From Choristoneura fumiferana (taxonomy: Eukaryota; Arthropoda; Insecta; Lepidoptera; Tortricidae), in the NCBI RefSeq assembly GCF_025370935.1, contig NC_133490.1:924633-988632 (forward strand): a stretch of 64,000 nt of DNA. The letters are read 5' to 3'. Under the pieces are notes generated by a model. That model saw nothing but the letters and a program-made list of their open reading frames with translations. It was not told the origin of the DNA and searched no databases. Every line of letters starts with the position of its first letter. Position 1 is the stretch's first letter. The translations under genes and the position numbers were made by a program. Positions 23,955-36,280 of the stretch are shown piece by piece.

Positions 23955-24183
23955 TTTTTTTATTCGACTGGATGGCAAACGAGCAAGTGGGTCTCCTGAT
24001 GGTAAGAGATCACCACCGCCCATAAACATCTGCAACACCAGGGGTATTGCAGACGCGTTGCCAACCTAGAGGTCTAAGATGGGATACCTCACGTGCCAGT
24101 AATTTCACCGGCTGTCTTACTCTTCACGCCGAAATACAACAGTGCAAGCACTGCTGCTTCACGGCAGGATTAGCGAGCAAGAC
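23955..24183 (-). repeat. Family B repeat, 5'-truncated, reversed
   Basis: Read on the minus strand it runs from GCAGCAGTGCTTGCACTG to the GCTCGTTTGCCATCCAGTCG tail and a long A run, matching the copies at 3126 and 51176. Confidence 0.75.
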
Positions 24184-24385
24184 ACAATGGTGTACAATAC
24201 ACTGGTGTACAATAATAGTCATTGTATTGTATTGTCTGTTATTTGACAAGTAGGTACACTTCAAACGCACGTTTAAAGCATATAGTATCAGTATCATTTA
24301 ATTACTACTGTTTGCTCACTAGCTATCTCAGATTATCGGTGCGTAATGACAAGTAAGTAATTTGCAATCTTTCAATCTGGCCCCA

Positions 24386-24515
24386 TACTACGAAGTGCAA
24401 AACTCGAACTTCGTATGTTGCCGTCCCGCTCACGCTCAAGTCATTTAATACGCAAGTGAAAGGGGCGATGCGAGACGAACTTCGGTTTTCGAGTTTCGTA
24501 GTAAAACCTGTTGAC
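24386..24515. repeat. Palindromic MITE (TACGAAACTCGAA type)
   Basis: The inverted ends TACTACGAAGTGCAAAACTC and the complement of TTTTCGAGTTTCGTAGTA surround a CTCAAGTCATTTAATACG centre. Another full copy is at 41737-41856 and a partial one at 58672-58752. Confidence 0.65.
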
Positions 24516-24622
24516 ATCATTTCAATTAGACTTAGAGGCCTTATTGTTTAACGCACTCCTAGTTAATTAGAAAATTTCTCATATATGGTAGGTAATAATA
24601 CGTTTTAATAGGTATATTTTTA

Positions 24623-24945
24623 AACGACTTCAAAAAAGGAGGAGTTTCTATGTTCCAATGTTTGTATTTTTTTTATGTATGTTTTTTTATGTATGTTTTC
24701 TGTGCCCAGCAGTGGGACGTTTATAGGCTGGGATGATGAGGTACTTACTAGCTCGAAGTCGGTGACTCAGCACGACCCCGCAGGATGGATTGAAACCCAT
24801 AGTATGTAGGTGAGGTAGGCGACTATTGTTCCATTCCTGCTGGCTCGTGCTGAGGCACCGACTTCGAGCTAGTAGGTACCTAGTGCTAGTAAAATCTTTT
24901 CGAGGATTTTGTAGTCGGTTCCATTTTTTGTTATTTTTTTATTCA
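24623..24945 (+). repeat. Dispersed repeat with ACTTCAAAAAAGGAGGAG start
   Basis: It starts ACGACTTCAAAAAAGGAGGA and ends TTTTGTAGTCGGTTCCATTT. It contains GTGCTGAGGCACCGACTTC in both orientations and a SINE tail at 24700-24738. Relatives are at 27285-27745 and 37800-38085. Confidence 0.65.
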
Positions 24946-24949
24946 TAGG

Positions 24950-26120
24950 TAATAAGTATAATTTCATAAAAAAATGCCTTGATGTTCTTTAAAAAACTTT
25001 TATCTACTGATTTCTTCGCGCGGAAGGGCGTCCGTATGACCTGCGGCGTATTGTTAACACGCGGACACTAGTAAGCGCATTTACTTCATCATCATTATCA
25101 CATCAGCCACAGGACGTCCACTGTTGGACATAGGCCCCCCCATAGACCTCCAGTTGCCTCGGTTGGAAGCGGCTTGCATCCACCGTGAACCAGGTCATCA
25201 CAGGTCGCATTTACTTATTCTCTTTCTTTTCTCATCCTCCGTTGGACAGAAAGATGTGTCACCACAAAAGATTGGGATTCCGTGTGTGTGACCATCGTTA
25301 AGGATTTTGTCGTACACATCTTGAATGCGTTTGCTTATGTCAAACAAATACTATGGAAGCAGAAGACTTAGACATCGGTTACTCGCTCATTTCTGGCGTC
25401 ATTTCAATCCATCGTTCTGTCATTCAAAATGGATCGACGAATATGATTAAAAGTTATACATTTAATTTTCATCAGTCCGAACCATCCGTCCGTCAGTCCG
25501 TAAAGGTTAACGTTAAATCTCTCGTCATTCTTACCAGAATGAAAGACTGAACTAACGCCAGAATTAACGTCGTAACCGATGTCTTAAATTACACTGGGCT
25601 TTGGTTTAGCGTAACTTCTATAAACATCATTGTAATTTACCCGATTACTCCAGATGCGAGTTGATGTTTTACAATCCTATGTTAACAGCTTTGTTTAATT
25701 TGAAAACTTATATCTTACTTGCTGCTGGATTAATTTATTCTACTTAATTTTTGTCATACATCTGCATTTATACAGGGCTCTATTTCACTACACTGACAGG
25801 TGCGACTATTAGGTACTTTCATACAGAGCCATTTTGAAAATACGCGTATGTTAGTCACGAAACACTACAATTGTAACGCAAACCTTGACATAGCTTTAAT
25901 CTCATGTCAAGATTTACCGACAAGTCGACAAATAAATATCGACTAGGAAAAATAGTTCTTGTTTCAAAACATAATAAGGTTGCCTGGAAGAGATCGCTCT
26001 TAAGCGTGATGGATTGCTACTAAATAAGTCAAAAAGACAATTGTCATTTTTTGCTACACGAATCCTTCCGATTTCTCCCAAAAAAACCCGAAGGTTTTCC
26101 TAAGAGCTCACGGATTGTAC
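24950..26120. other. Gene B intron 1, little recognised
   Basis: Apart from a reversed TCAGCCACAGGACGTCCACT repeat fragment at 25082-25205 I see no family signature. Short open frames here have no matching splice context. Confidence 0.45.
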
Positions 26121-26152
26121 TTTGCAGAGGTCCATATCAATGAACTAAAAGA

Positions 26153-26234
26153 ATTTATTTGCTTACCCGCGACATTACCTTACCTACCTTACCTTATAAG
26201 GTCGCGGGTGAGCAAAGAAATTCTTTTAGTGCAT
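26153..26234. repeat. Hairpin repeat
   Basis: AAAAGAATTTATTTGCTTAC is followed after about 30 bases by its imperfect complement around GTGAGCAAAGAAATTCTTTT. The GGTCGCGGGTGAGCAAA motif recurs at 49260 and, altered, at 6620. Confidence 0.6.
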
Positions 26235-26349
26235 TGCAACGAATAATGTTTTTCCATTGAATTTTATCGAAATGTTCGTAATTATTATCGTGCTCTTTGA
26301 TAATTCAAAGAGCAAACTATGTTTCAGTACCCATCGTACAACACAGATA

Positions 26350-26550
26350 ATAGGTACAATAATTGATAGAGCTTCGGTCGCAATTGTATTCCGATTAAGA
26401 GCAGGCGCGCGCGGCTCACTCCCGCGACTTTGTTCTCCGCTACAAGTAGATGTCTCGGACCCCTAGAGTGTGCTATTTGTTCAGGGGTTGCCGCGCACTG
26501 CCTCGGATCGCTCACGTGACGCGCTCGCTCGCGCATTTACGACGCAAGTG
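26350..26550. other. Short GC-rich patch in gene B intron 1
   Basis: The patch is rich in CGCG and GCTCGC and stands out from its AT-rich surroundings. No splice-bounded exon could be supported. Confidence 0.3.
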
Positions 26551-27805
26551 ATACGAATGCGTTTCTTATTTGTATAATATATTTTACAAAAATATGTCTT
26601 TAAATAGGTTTACGCCCCCCCTTTACGCCGCCACTGATCAAATAGAACAAAGTGCTGTCATTAATATTTATAAGTAAAAGACTTGCGATGAATATTTACT
26701 CACCTGCTTGTTAATGCTGCAGTGCTGTTTTTAATTTTTACCATCCTTGAAACTACCACTACTAACATCGGAGGGAGCATGAATAAATGAATGACTTGCA
26801 GCTACTTATGTCACATAATTTGACCACGTTTTGTTGATTTTGTTGTTCAAAGCGTTAGTCACCTTTACCACACGCGTACTCTTTGAAACATTTGTTAACC
26901 ACAATTAAAAAAATCCTGATGAAAATTTACAACAACCCAGTCGAACTAACCACTACCTAATTATTCCAGATTAATTTTAAGTCAAATATTGTTTTATAGC
27001 AAAATTTTACTTCACTACGTACCTAAATGCTGAGTTAATCGATGTCTTAGTAGTTCAAAAAGCCGGATCAATTTAAACGGTTAAAAAAAATCCGTTCTGA
27101 CACAAAAATTTACCATTTACCTTATAGGCAATTGTCCTAAGAATTCTAATTAAATATTCCGTCAGATTGTCCAAAAATAACAAAAAATATTTTTTCTTTT
27201 GTCAATAAAAAAGAATGGTGCTAAAGCCTTTTTTAACTACGGCGTGACGTTATGCCCACCCGAACTTTGACGCACTTGTCATTTTTTTAACCGACAAAAA
27301 ATGGAGGAGGCTCTCAAGTTGACGCGTATATATTTTTTTATGCATGACCACGCATAACTTTTTACAGAGTAGTCCGATTTCGATAATTATTTTTTTATTG
27401 GAAAGTGTATACCCCGAGGGTGGTCCCATTTTAATTTGATAAAAAAATTCTACCCTAAGGGTAGGAAAACAGGGGATGATTGATTGATCAGTCACTGATT
27501 GTACATAATGCATGACCAGGCATAACTTTTTACAGAGTAGTCCGATTTTAATAATTATTTTTTATTGGATTACCCCAACGGTGGAAAAAATGTATAAAAT
27601 AAAAACTTTTTAACAAAAAACCGCCGAAACAACTTAAAAGCAAAAAATTTTAAGTCGGTGCCTTAACACGAGCCAGCAGGAGTGGACCTATAGTATATAT
27701 TGGGCTCCAATCCCTTTGCTGGCACGTGCTGAGGCACCGACTTCAAACTAGTACCGAGATTAAAGACCATGTTGTCATGAATAAATGTTTTTTTCTTTCT
27801 GTTTA

Positions 27806-28130
27806 TATGGAAAAGTTTCCGTTGTGCCACAGAAAATTAACCATACTGGTAGTCTCCTGGGTAAAAGAAGTATTATTCTATAAATAGAATAATACTAAAC
27901 TAAACTAAAGTCCATTGTTTAATTATCTATATTTTATCTTCAAACAAAAAACAGTTATTATTTTATTTTATCTTTTGTTAACAAATAAAAAACTGTTTTT
28001 ATTTGATTGACAAAAGATAAAAATACTTGTCCATTATTTACAGATAATTAAACAATGGATTAAATAGAAAAAGTAATACTTCTTTTACCCAGGAGACTAC
28101 CAGTATGGAACGGAAACTTTTCCATATATT
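27806..28130. mobile_element. ~325-bp MITE with long inverted arms
   Basis: The ends TATGGAAAAGTTTCCGTT and AACGGAAACTTTTCCATA are perfect complements, followed inward by CCATACTGGTAGTCTCCTGG on both arms. The left arm has 17 extra bases (GTGCCACAGAAAATTAA) between the two blocks. Further inward the arms continue less perfectly around AATTAAACAATGG. No protein is encoded. Confidence 0.75.
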
Positions 28131-28136
28131 TTTATA

Positions 28137-28490
28137 CTAGCTTTTGCCCGCGACTTCGTCCGCGTGGAATAATAACTTTGGGAAGTATTTAATTTATTTA
28201 GGATACTTCCACAGTTTACTGAATAAAATAAACTGAACTGAACTGAACTGAACTGAACATCCATACATCCATGTTCTTTGGTAAACATAAATATTTTGCG
28301 GGTAGCCACATTTTAGCAATACGACGTGTATTCTACCCTACCAACACAAAAGGACTAATTATTATTCCTCATAGTGAACTCTTGACACCTTACGTCCTTT
28401 ATTGTAAGTTAGGAGGGTAGGATTATAATTAAAACGGCATTTTTACTAAGCATAGCTACACATATTTCCGATAAACATACTTATAGTAAA
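28137..28490. repeat. Direct duplication, copy 1 (354 bp)
   Basis: It starts CTAGCTTTTGCCCGCGACTT and ends AACATACTTATAGTAAA. The next 353 bp repeat it almost perfectly. It includes a (CTGAA)n run and TCCGCGTGGAATAATAACTT, the edge motif of a dispersed family also seen at 53440-53710. Confidence 0.9.
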
Positions 28491-28843
28491 CTAGCTTTTG
28501 CCCGCGACTTCGTCCGCGTGGAATAATAACTTTGGGAAGTATTTAATTTATTTAGGATACTTCCACAGTTTACTGAATAAAATAAACTGAACTGAACTGA
28601 ACTGAACTGAACATCCATACATCCATGTTCTTTGGTAAAACATAAATATTTTGCGGGTAGCCACATTTTAGCAATACGACGTGTATTCTACCCTACCAAC
28701 ACAAAAGGACTAATTATTATTCCTCATAGTGAACTCTTGACACCTTACGTCCTTATTGTAAGTTAGGAGGGTAGGATTATAATTAAACGGCATTTTTACT
28801 AAGCATAGCTACACATATTTCCGATAAACATACTTATAGTAAA
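28491..28843. repeat. Direct duplication, copy 2 (353 bp)
   Basis: By eye it differs from copy 1 only in homopolymer lengths: GTAAAACAT against GTAAACAT, CCTTATT against CCTTTATT, and TTAAACGG against TTAAAACGG. These three changes account for the one-base length difference. Confidence 0.9.
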
Positions 28844-29309
28844 TTTGTTTGGAATTACTTAAGAACTTTCATCCCCATATTTATAGGTCGAAATTTTAAA
28901 AGCTCCGGAATAAATGATTTTTGGGTTCCGTAGCTCAAAAGGAAAAAAATCTGTCTGTCAAGATCCTCTATCTCGTAAACACGCGGAGTATCGGTATCGA
29001 ATTGATATTAAAACCCTAAACTCAGGTCAATAGTCCCGAAATCTGTGAAAAAATCAAACTTCTAAGTCAAGGCAATCAAAGCTACAGTCATTAAAAAGGT
29101 GTGTCCATACAAATTGCCTTAACAGAAAAAGTTATAGGGCACTTCCGGCTGTCCTAAAAACTTGGATTTTTTTTGCATAAATCATAATTTTTCATGTCTG
29201 ACTGTCTATGTCAATAAGCCATCTATTATAACCCCACATTGCGTACTTTTTGCTATGAGCTTAAAGGGCACTGCTAACACTGCATCATTTCCTCTGCTAA
29301 CATCCCTCG

Positions 29310-29740
29310 CCGGTAAATATTTCAAAAACGCTTGAATTAAATATCTATTTATTTCTTATAATGTCCAAATGCCAAGTTTCACAAAGAACCATCGATTTAT
29401 CTTCAATAATGACGATCTTCCATATAAAGTTTCATCCGTTATTTCACCCTCTCACAGGAAGAATTTAAAAAAACGTGCGAACAAATATCTATTTATCTCT
29501 TATCACGTGCCCAAATGGCTAGTTTAATAAATATTCATCGATTTATCTTCGATAATGACGACCTTCCATATAAACTTTCAACCCCTATTTCATCCCCTCA
29601 CAGGTCGAATTTTCAAAAAAGCTCAAACAAATATCGATTTATTTCTTATTAAGGGCCTAAATGCCAAGTTTCATGGTTTTATCTTCGACAGCGACGAACT
29701 TCCACCATATTAACTTTCATCCCCTATTTCAATCCCTTAA
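29310..29740. repeat. ~120-bp tandem units in a dispersed repeat
   Basis: Three to four diverged units share ATCGATTTATCTTC(A/G)ATAATGACGA and CCATATAAACTTTCA. The sequence ends at 29880 with CAGACAGACAGACAGACAGA and ATTATAATATTAGTATGGA-like text, typical of the same family at 55441-56045. Confidence 0.65.
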
Positions 29741-29905
29741 AACCTTTTTTTCGCAATAAAAGATAGCCTATGTTCTTCCCAAGGTCTATTCTATCTCTTC
29801 ACCAAATTTCATCCAAATCGGTTCAGCCGTTTAGCCGTGAAAGCGTAACAGACAGACAGACAGACAGACAGAGTTACTTTCGCATTTATAATATTAGTAT
29901 GGATG

Positions 29906-29985
29906 GATATAGTATATATAGTATATAGTATATATAGTATAATATAGTATATAGTATATATAGTATAATAGTATATAGTATGGAT
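29906..29985. repeat. (TATAGTA)n AT-rich simple repeat
   Basis: Irregular tandem units of TATATAGTA and TATAGTA form an 80-bp low-complexity tract. Confidence 0.85.
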
Positions 29986-30309
29986 AAGAGGGGAAAAGAG
30001 CATGGGCTGCTGTAGCGCTCCGCCGACACCGTCCAGGAAGCTGGTTCCATATTTTTGGCGTGCGTGAAAATAAGCGAAAAGTGATTTTTAAACACCGGTT
30101 ATATATCTAAGTTTTATAACTCCGATACAATGATAGTATCGTTATTATCTTCAATAGGCTCTCAAATCGTTACGGATGGGTAAACCAAGGCCACCTCATT
30201 ATATTGTTGCCATATCAAGCATGCGGGTAAATAGGAAATTTACGAAATCACTGAGATGACCGTCATCACTACAAATAGGTATTTGATAGTTGGCATGGTG
30301 ACAGCCTAC

Positions 30310-30510
30310 ACGGAAAAAACCGGCCAAGAGCATGATGAACACGCCCAAAATAGGGTTAGTAATATTTTTCAAAGGATTTCGTATTTTATACGGAATCTTC
30401 CAAATTTAGGTACATTTTATACTTTAGGCTGCTATTTACTCTTAAACTAATAATAATTCTCAAGCAAACTTAACCGTTATAGTTTTCCTTGTAGTTTGAT
30501 ATACTTGCTG
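30310..30510 (+). repeat. Family F repeat, truncated
   Basis: AAAACCGGCCAAGAGCATGA opens the copy and GATTTCGTATTTTATACGGA follows. It matches the first quarter of 49752-50590 and the inner part of the inverted arms at 15822 and 20266. Confidence 0.7.
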
Positions 30511-31339
30511 TGACTTATTTTTCTTCTTCTTCTTCTCTTTTAAGATATGGCTTTTCTGTCCTAATTAATAGGACAATTTCGCCAGTGTCAAGGTAAACTC
30601 TCTTTGTGAGGGACGTTGTACGGTGATTGTAGTTTTTGCAACTTGATAGTAAAATTCCAGAAACCACGTGGAGACAACTTGCGCATTAAAAAATGCCAGA
30701 CACGAGAGCAAGATAGAATTTTGTGATCACTGTTCACTGTTAAGGTTAATCGCTGCAAAAATTATACTTCAACTAGCCAAAGAAACAGAAATAGCAAAAT
30801 TAGACATTTTCTACATACGCCATGTTCGAATGCTAGAAATCGAATCTCGACTTATTTTTCAAAAGTGTTTTTAAAAAAAAGACACGTCAAGATCGCTTAC
30901 CTTCTTTAAAAAAAAAACGAAGTATAGTAGGAAACAATTATTCACTGGCAACTGGCATGCAACATATAACGTGATATACTCGTAGGTAGTTGCATACATT
31001 GCATGTCATATTGCTGATTGTATCAATGAACGAAATGTTATGCATGTCATTCAATCAAAGCAGAAGCGAATGACATTATCCAGTGACTATAGCAACGCGG
31101 CCGGTTTATCTAGAGTTTTAATTAACAGTTAAATGCTAGTGTTTATAAACATTCGAATGTTAAACTAAAAGTATCTATGTCGACTTCAGTGTTTTAATTT
31201 GTCATCTCCCAGGATAACAGGATCAAAGGAATTTGGGCACAAATTTGTGCCTCTGGGAGAGGACAGGTTAAACGCTATATTAGATCCGCCTTGGAATCAA
31301 AGATATTAACGGAACCTAATAACCTAATTTTATGTTTAA

Positions 31340-34255
31340 CACGTTCGCGTGACCACCGTCAATATCCGACAAATAGGGTACTATGCGTTGTGACACATAG
31401 TCTAATCACGTCAGACTTTATAAAAACGTTAAAGGAACTACGTGGTCGGACGTTCGGTGTTCATAATAAATTGCAGTAGTTCCATCCTTGCGCCGTATCA
31501 TATTAAATTACCAAAAATCTTGCGCCACATAGTATAACATTTTTTGACTCCAAAAGAGGCGAGGCGACGTTCTTAAATGTGACTACTCACAGACGCACAA
31601 CGTCGGTGGACGCTGTATTTTGTTCCCGCGCCTATACATTCAGTCATCCTGTTCACGTGACGGAGGACGCGCTCGCGCTGGTCGCGGCAGGTGGATTCAG
31701 CAACGAATCTGTCCACGCAGCTTTAGTATTATTTCAATATTTTTGTATGAATAATAGTGTATTTTTGTTATATGTTACATTCTTAGTGATGTAAACTTTT
31801 ACTCGGATGGGTTTTTTATTGTGTTTAGTGAGTTTTAAGGGAATTTTGATGCTATGGTTCTAACTCAATTACCGACCTATTTCTCACATCTAAACGAGTA
31901 ATTTCGTAAAGTATATGTGTGTAGTTCTTGCTGTGATAGTATTATGAATAATACTGCTAGATATTATTATCCTCAATTGATTTGAGAGCTTTTTTTTCTT
32001 TTAGATTAATAAAAAACTACGAGCATATAAAAATGCTTCTGTGCAAGTCTTCGAGGAAGTTCAATCATCTCGAGAAACATCACCTGACCCTTATAGTGAT
32101 GACGGGTAGTTTTAGCTTATATGCAGACTACAACCCAGGAGGAGATGAAGGTTCCAGCGCGAGCAGCATTGGCAATATTTCTGTAGGTGCACCAATAAGA
32201 GCAACGTCTTTCCAGCAAGTCAACCACAAACTACCCAAGCAGCAAAGACTCTGACTCGGCTAGAATGTTATAGATGAGACTGTATACGCATCCTCCAGTT
32301 CAGACAGTATTTTTGACAGTTTTGGCTACCTAAACTTGGCTAACTAAATATCAAAATAAACAACAACCCAAGAAACCAAGGCATGAAGTACTCGGTAAGT
32401 ATGAGGATGACCTAACATATCGGTATCATCTAATATTAAAATAGAGTCTTAGGAAATGACTTTACTTTGGAGTCTATCTCACTACCACAAGACCCGGCTG
32501 AACTGCAACCAGACATAGATTTAGAAAAAACTCTTACAGAATAACTTTGCTACCTGAACAGGAATCAAACTCTAAAAATACCCTGACAGCTTCATTTTTA
32601 CTCCCTGAATAGGAACCAAGTTCTGAAATTATTGATTGGTAGTGAAGTTTCACATCAAACACCACCCACCATATTCTGGAAATAAAGAAGGTAACCAGCT
32701 CTCTATTTTTATCATCGGGAGATCATCCTAGCCATCTTCTTTTACTAGATACTGCAGCATCATGCTCTTAGCAACCGGTAACGACAGTTCTCCAGTATCA
32801 ACACCGTACCATGAAATGATGGAAACAGATCAAGGATCTCCACAGGCACAGGCACCGGGGAAGGACCGAGCTCAATTTCTCTTTATATTTCATTAATTAA
32901 ATACAAGATAAATTGGCTAAGCTACAACTACGACATACATCTCGTAGTATCAGTTCGTTACCATTCATTACCGGTTGCTGAGAGCATGATGCTGCAGTAT
33001 CTAGTAAAAGAAGATGTCTAGGATGATCTCCCGATGATAAAAATTAGAGAGTTAGTTACTTACCCTCTTTATTTCCAGGATATGGCGGTGTTGGATGTGA
33101 AACCTCACTATCATCAATAATTTCCGAGCTTGGTTCTTGTTCAAGGAGTAAAAATGACGCTGTTAGGGTATTTTCAGTTTGATTCCTGTTCAGGTAGCAA
33201 AGTTATTGTGTAAGAGCTTTTTCCAAATCTACTTATGTCTGGTTGCAGTTCAAGCGGGTCTTGTGGTAGTGAGATAATCTCTGAGGTAAAGTCAATTCCT
33301 ATATAAGACTATCTAAAATCTCAGATGATACCGATATAGTTAGTGTATCATCATCACACTTCCCGAGTACGTCATGTCTTGGCCTTGGCTTCTTGGGCTA
33401 TTGTTTATTTTGATACTTGTTAGGCTTCAGTGCCAAACGATTGTCAAAAATACTGTCCGAACTGGAAGATGCATATACAGATTTATCTATAACACTAGCC
33501 GAGTCAGAGACTTTGCTGCTTTGGTATATAGTTTGTGGCCGACTTGCTGGAAAGGCATTGCTGTGATTGGTGCACCTACGGAGACGTTACTAACGCTGCT
33601 TGCGCTGGAACCTTCGTCTCTTCCTGGGCTGTAGTCTGCATCTGATCCAAACTACCCGTCATCAATATATAGGGTCATGTAATGTTTCTCGAGATGATTG
33701 AACTTCCTCGAAGACATGCATAGAAGCATTTATTACGTGCTTGCAGTTTTTTATCCATTTAAAACAAGAAAAAGCCATTTGCCAGTATGATATGGCTGCC
33801 GTAATGTGACGTTGATATATTCTTATTTTATAATGTAGCATGATTTTGTCATTTAACGGTTCGATCTTGTTGCCGTAATATGACGTTGCTTTATTCTTTT
33901 AGTATAACGTTACATCGCATTGTGACACTACGTCAATTGACGTTTCGATCATGTTGCCGTAATATGACGTTGCTACGTTATTGTAGTATTATGTTACGTC
34001 ACTATGTGACACAACGTCATTTGACGATTCGATAATATTGTCGTGATATGACGTTGTTAAGAATATGTATAATTACAATATCAGTTGTACGGTAGAACGT
34101 CTATAAACGGTGACGATTAATCCCGCATGCGCCGTAACGCTAACTATTTCTGTATACAGTCAAAGCTCAACTTGTAATGACGTGACGTCTCATTGTATGG
34201 AAAAAGTTGTGCGATATCGCATTGACCGAAAATTTTGGGCGTACGCGCGAACGTG
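31340..34255. mobile_element. 2.9-kb piggyBac-type non-autonomous element
   Basis: The outer termini are CACGTTCGCG at the left and its complement CGCGAACGTG at the right. Each abuts TTAA (31336-31339 and 34256-34259), the target duplication specific to piggyBac-superfamily transposons. Inside are two inverted arms of about 0.8 kb (31985-32795 and 32950-33782) separated by about 155 bp, and tandem repeats at 33793-34060. Arm frames give only broken, serine- and acid-rich peptides such as NPGGDEGSSASS, plausibly remnants of a transposase N-terminus. No catalytic domain is present. It lies in gene B intron 1. Confidence 0.7.
33793..34060. repeat. Four tandem units of ~75-85 bp
   Basis: GCCGTAATATGACGTTG or a one- to two-base variant recurs at 33797, 33871, 33954 and 34035. 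The units sit just inside the right terminus of the piggyBac-type element. Confidence 0.8.
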
Positions 34256-34811
34256 TTAAGTATTTAATAATTCACGATGTAAATGATGATCAAAATTTAT
34301 TTAATTTCTTTTAAAAATTCGTTTATTAAATGAAATAACAAATAACCTGTGCCACATTCGCGCCAAATGATCGCGAATATGTAAAAACTCTCGCAAAATG
34401 TCTAATTTAGAAACCATACTTTTCATTTCAATGGCATACAATTTCCATACTTAGCTATACATACAGACATACTGTTGTCTGACTACTGTATTGTCAAATA
34501 GGCATCAAAAACACATCTAAATACATTTCATTAGAAAAAGGGTAAGCAATCGTGCGGGTCTTTAAATTGAAAAACGCTTTTAAAAAATAATGACAATTAC
34601 TTATTAAATCAAAATATTGTAAATGACCATAATTATGTCCTTGCTAGTATATATTTGATGAGACATATTTTTTTAAAGTAATTTTTAATAATAAAAAAGA
34701 CACGCCAAGATTGTTTACATTCTGTTTAAAATATTAATAACAAAACGTAATGTAGCAGATACAGATAAAACAAAAAGTAGAAGCAGCCAACAGCTTATAA
34801 CAAAAAAAAAC

Positions 34812-34853
34812 CTGTTTCTTGAACGGTGTGATCCAACCCGCCTTTTTCTCCAT
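34812..34853 (-). CDS. Gene B exon 1 (start of Tret1-like transporter)
   Basis: It encodes MEKKAGWITPFKKQ. The WITPF-KQ ending equals gene A exon 1 and is followed by a GT donor at 34810-34811 in phase 0. The 12.8-kb gap to exon 2 is long, but I found no other matching first exon between 22 and 34 kb. A good core promoter lies immediately upstream. Confidence 0.8.
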
Positions 34854-34866
34854 GATACAATCCATT

Positions 34867-34904
34867 CACTGATATTCCTTGATTAATTCACTTCCTATAT
34901 AAAC
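34867..34904 (-). promoter_or_regulatory. Gene B core promoter: TATA box and initiator
   Basis: Read on the minus strand, GTTTATATAGG (34894-34904) lies about 30 bp upstream of an arthropod initiator TCAGTG (34867-34872). The initiator is about 15-20 bp ahead of the ATG. The spacing is standard for RNA polymerase II, and the arrangement is repeated in gene C. Confidence 0.65.
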
Positions 34905-35608
34905 CTAATATATCAGCTACTACATTTTATCTGAAAGTTATCGTGAATTTGCAAGATAATGAAATCAAGTTGTTTTTATTTCCACTCTATTTTATTATAC
35001 TGTTCTATGTTACAAAAAGAGGTCTTGTGAACGAGCAGCGACCGCTGGAACATTGCCAATGCACCTATCTATAGTTACTATAATACTCCATACAAACTCT
35101 CGTGTAATGTAAATAATACTTTGCCTCTCCATAATACAGTAGAAATTGTATTAATTCTTGGCAGTAAAATAAACTTCAGTAAAGTATCGCTCGTAAAACT
35201 ATGGTGACAGGTTTTAATTTGAGTTGCGGCTTGCTACGAAGCCGCGAAGTGTATTTAAAGCGGTATGGGACGATGTCGTATTAACATTGGCAACGTATAG
35301 CAACGTGTTCCAATTAACCACAATCGATGATCTGACTGCAACAAGGTACCATGTATATTCAGTAATTAAAAGTGTGTCGTACGATGAAGCTACTGATTTA
35401 TTGTTGACGTATTTAATTGATGTGAATAATGCAAAGTAGGCGTTGTTGTATTAAAATGTTTATATAAATCTAGATGTTTGTTTTTGTAAATATATTATTA
35501 TGTAGGTTTTTAGGCTTACAATAATTTGTAGTTTTAGTTCTATTTTCTCTTCGTTTTTGTAATAACATATATGATATTTATTATAAACATTGTGTAGGTA
35601 TATAAATC

Positions 35609-35790
35609 CATCCATCCCAGCCTATATATACGTCCCACTGCTGGGCACAGGGCTCCTCTCAGAACAAGAGGGCTTGGACCATAGTTCCCACGCGGGTCCA
35701 GTGCGGATTGGGAACTTCACAAGCACCATTGAATTACTTCGCAGGTTTTTGCAGGTTTCCTCACGATGTTTTCCTTGGTGGTCAATTTAT
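35609..35790 (-). repeat. tRNA-derived SINE, 3' part
   Basis: CCCAGCCTATATATACGTCC to AAACCTGCAAAAACCTGCG on the minus strand matches the back half of the SINE at 4958-5277. Confidence 0.8.
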
Positions 35791-36280
35791 TTGTTAATGT
35801 GGTAAGAAAGTGCTTTGCCGTATTAAGTACAGATATTAAGCTATTTTCGACAAAATCGTCAAGGTGTCACTATTCCGCGAATGCCTGCGAAAACTGTCTG
35901 CGCAAACGCAGCTCAGCGGCTCAGGAAAAGCGATTATTTAATCAAAAAGAAACGACTACCTACCTACAGTGTTATAACTGTAACGTCAATTTTGCTCTAA
36001 ATTTTTATACAGGCCTTTATGTTCAGCATACTATAGATCTAGTGGATAATGTTTTTCGATTGTATTTTGTCGGATATTTCGTTCTCTTGCTTTTTTAACT
36101 AGCTTCAGTACGCTAGTTGAGAGAGCATGATAAATACCATAGTAAAAATACGTAAGTACGTGTACGCGAACGTAAAAGGTGATCATCTTGCGAAGCGAGC
36201 GCAAGACGAGCGAGCTAAAATCGTAACGTACGGCACCGACGGCAGCGCAGCCTTGAATAAAGAAAACTTAATCCTCCTTA

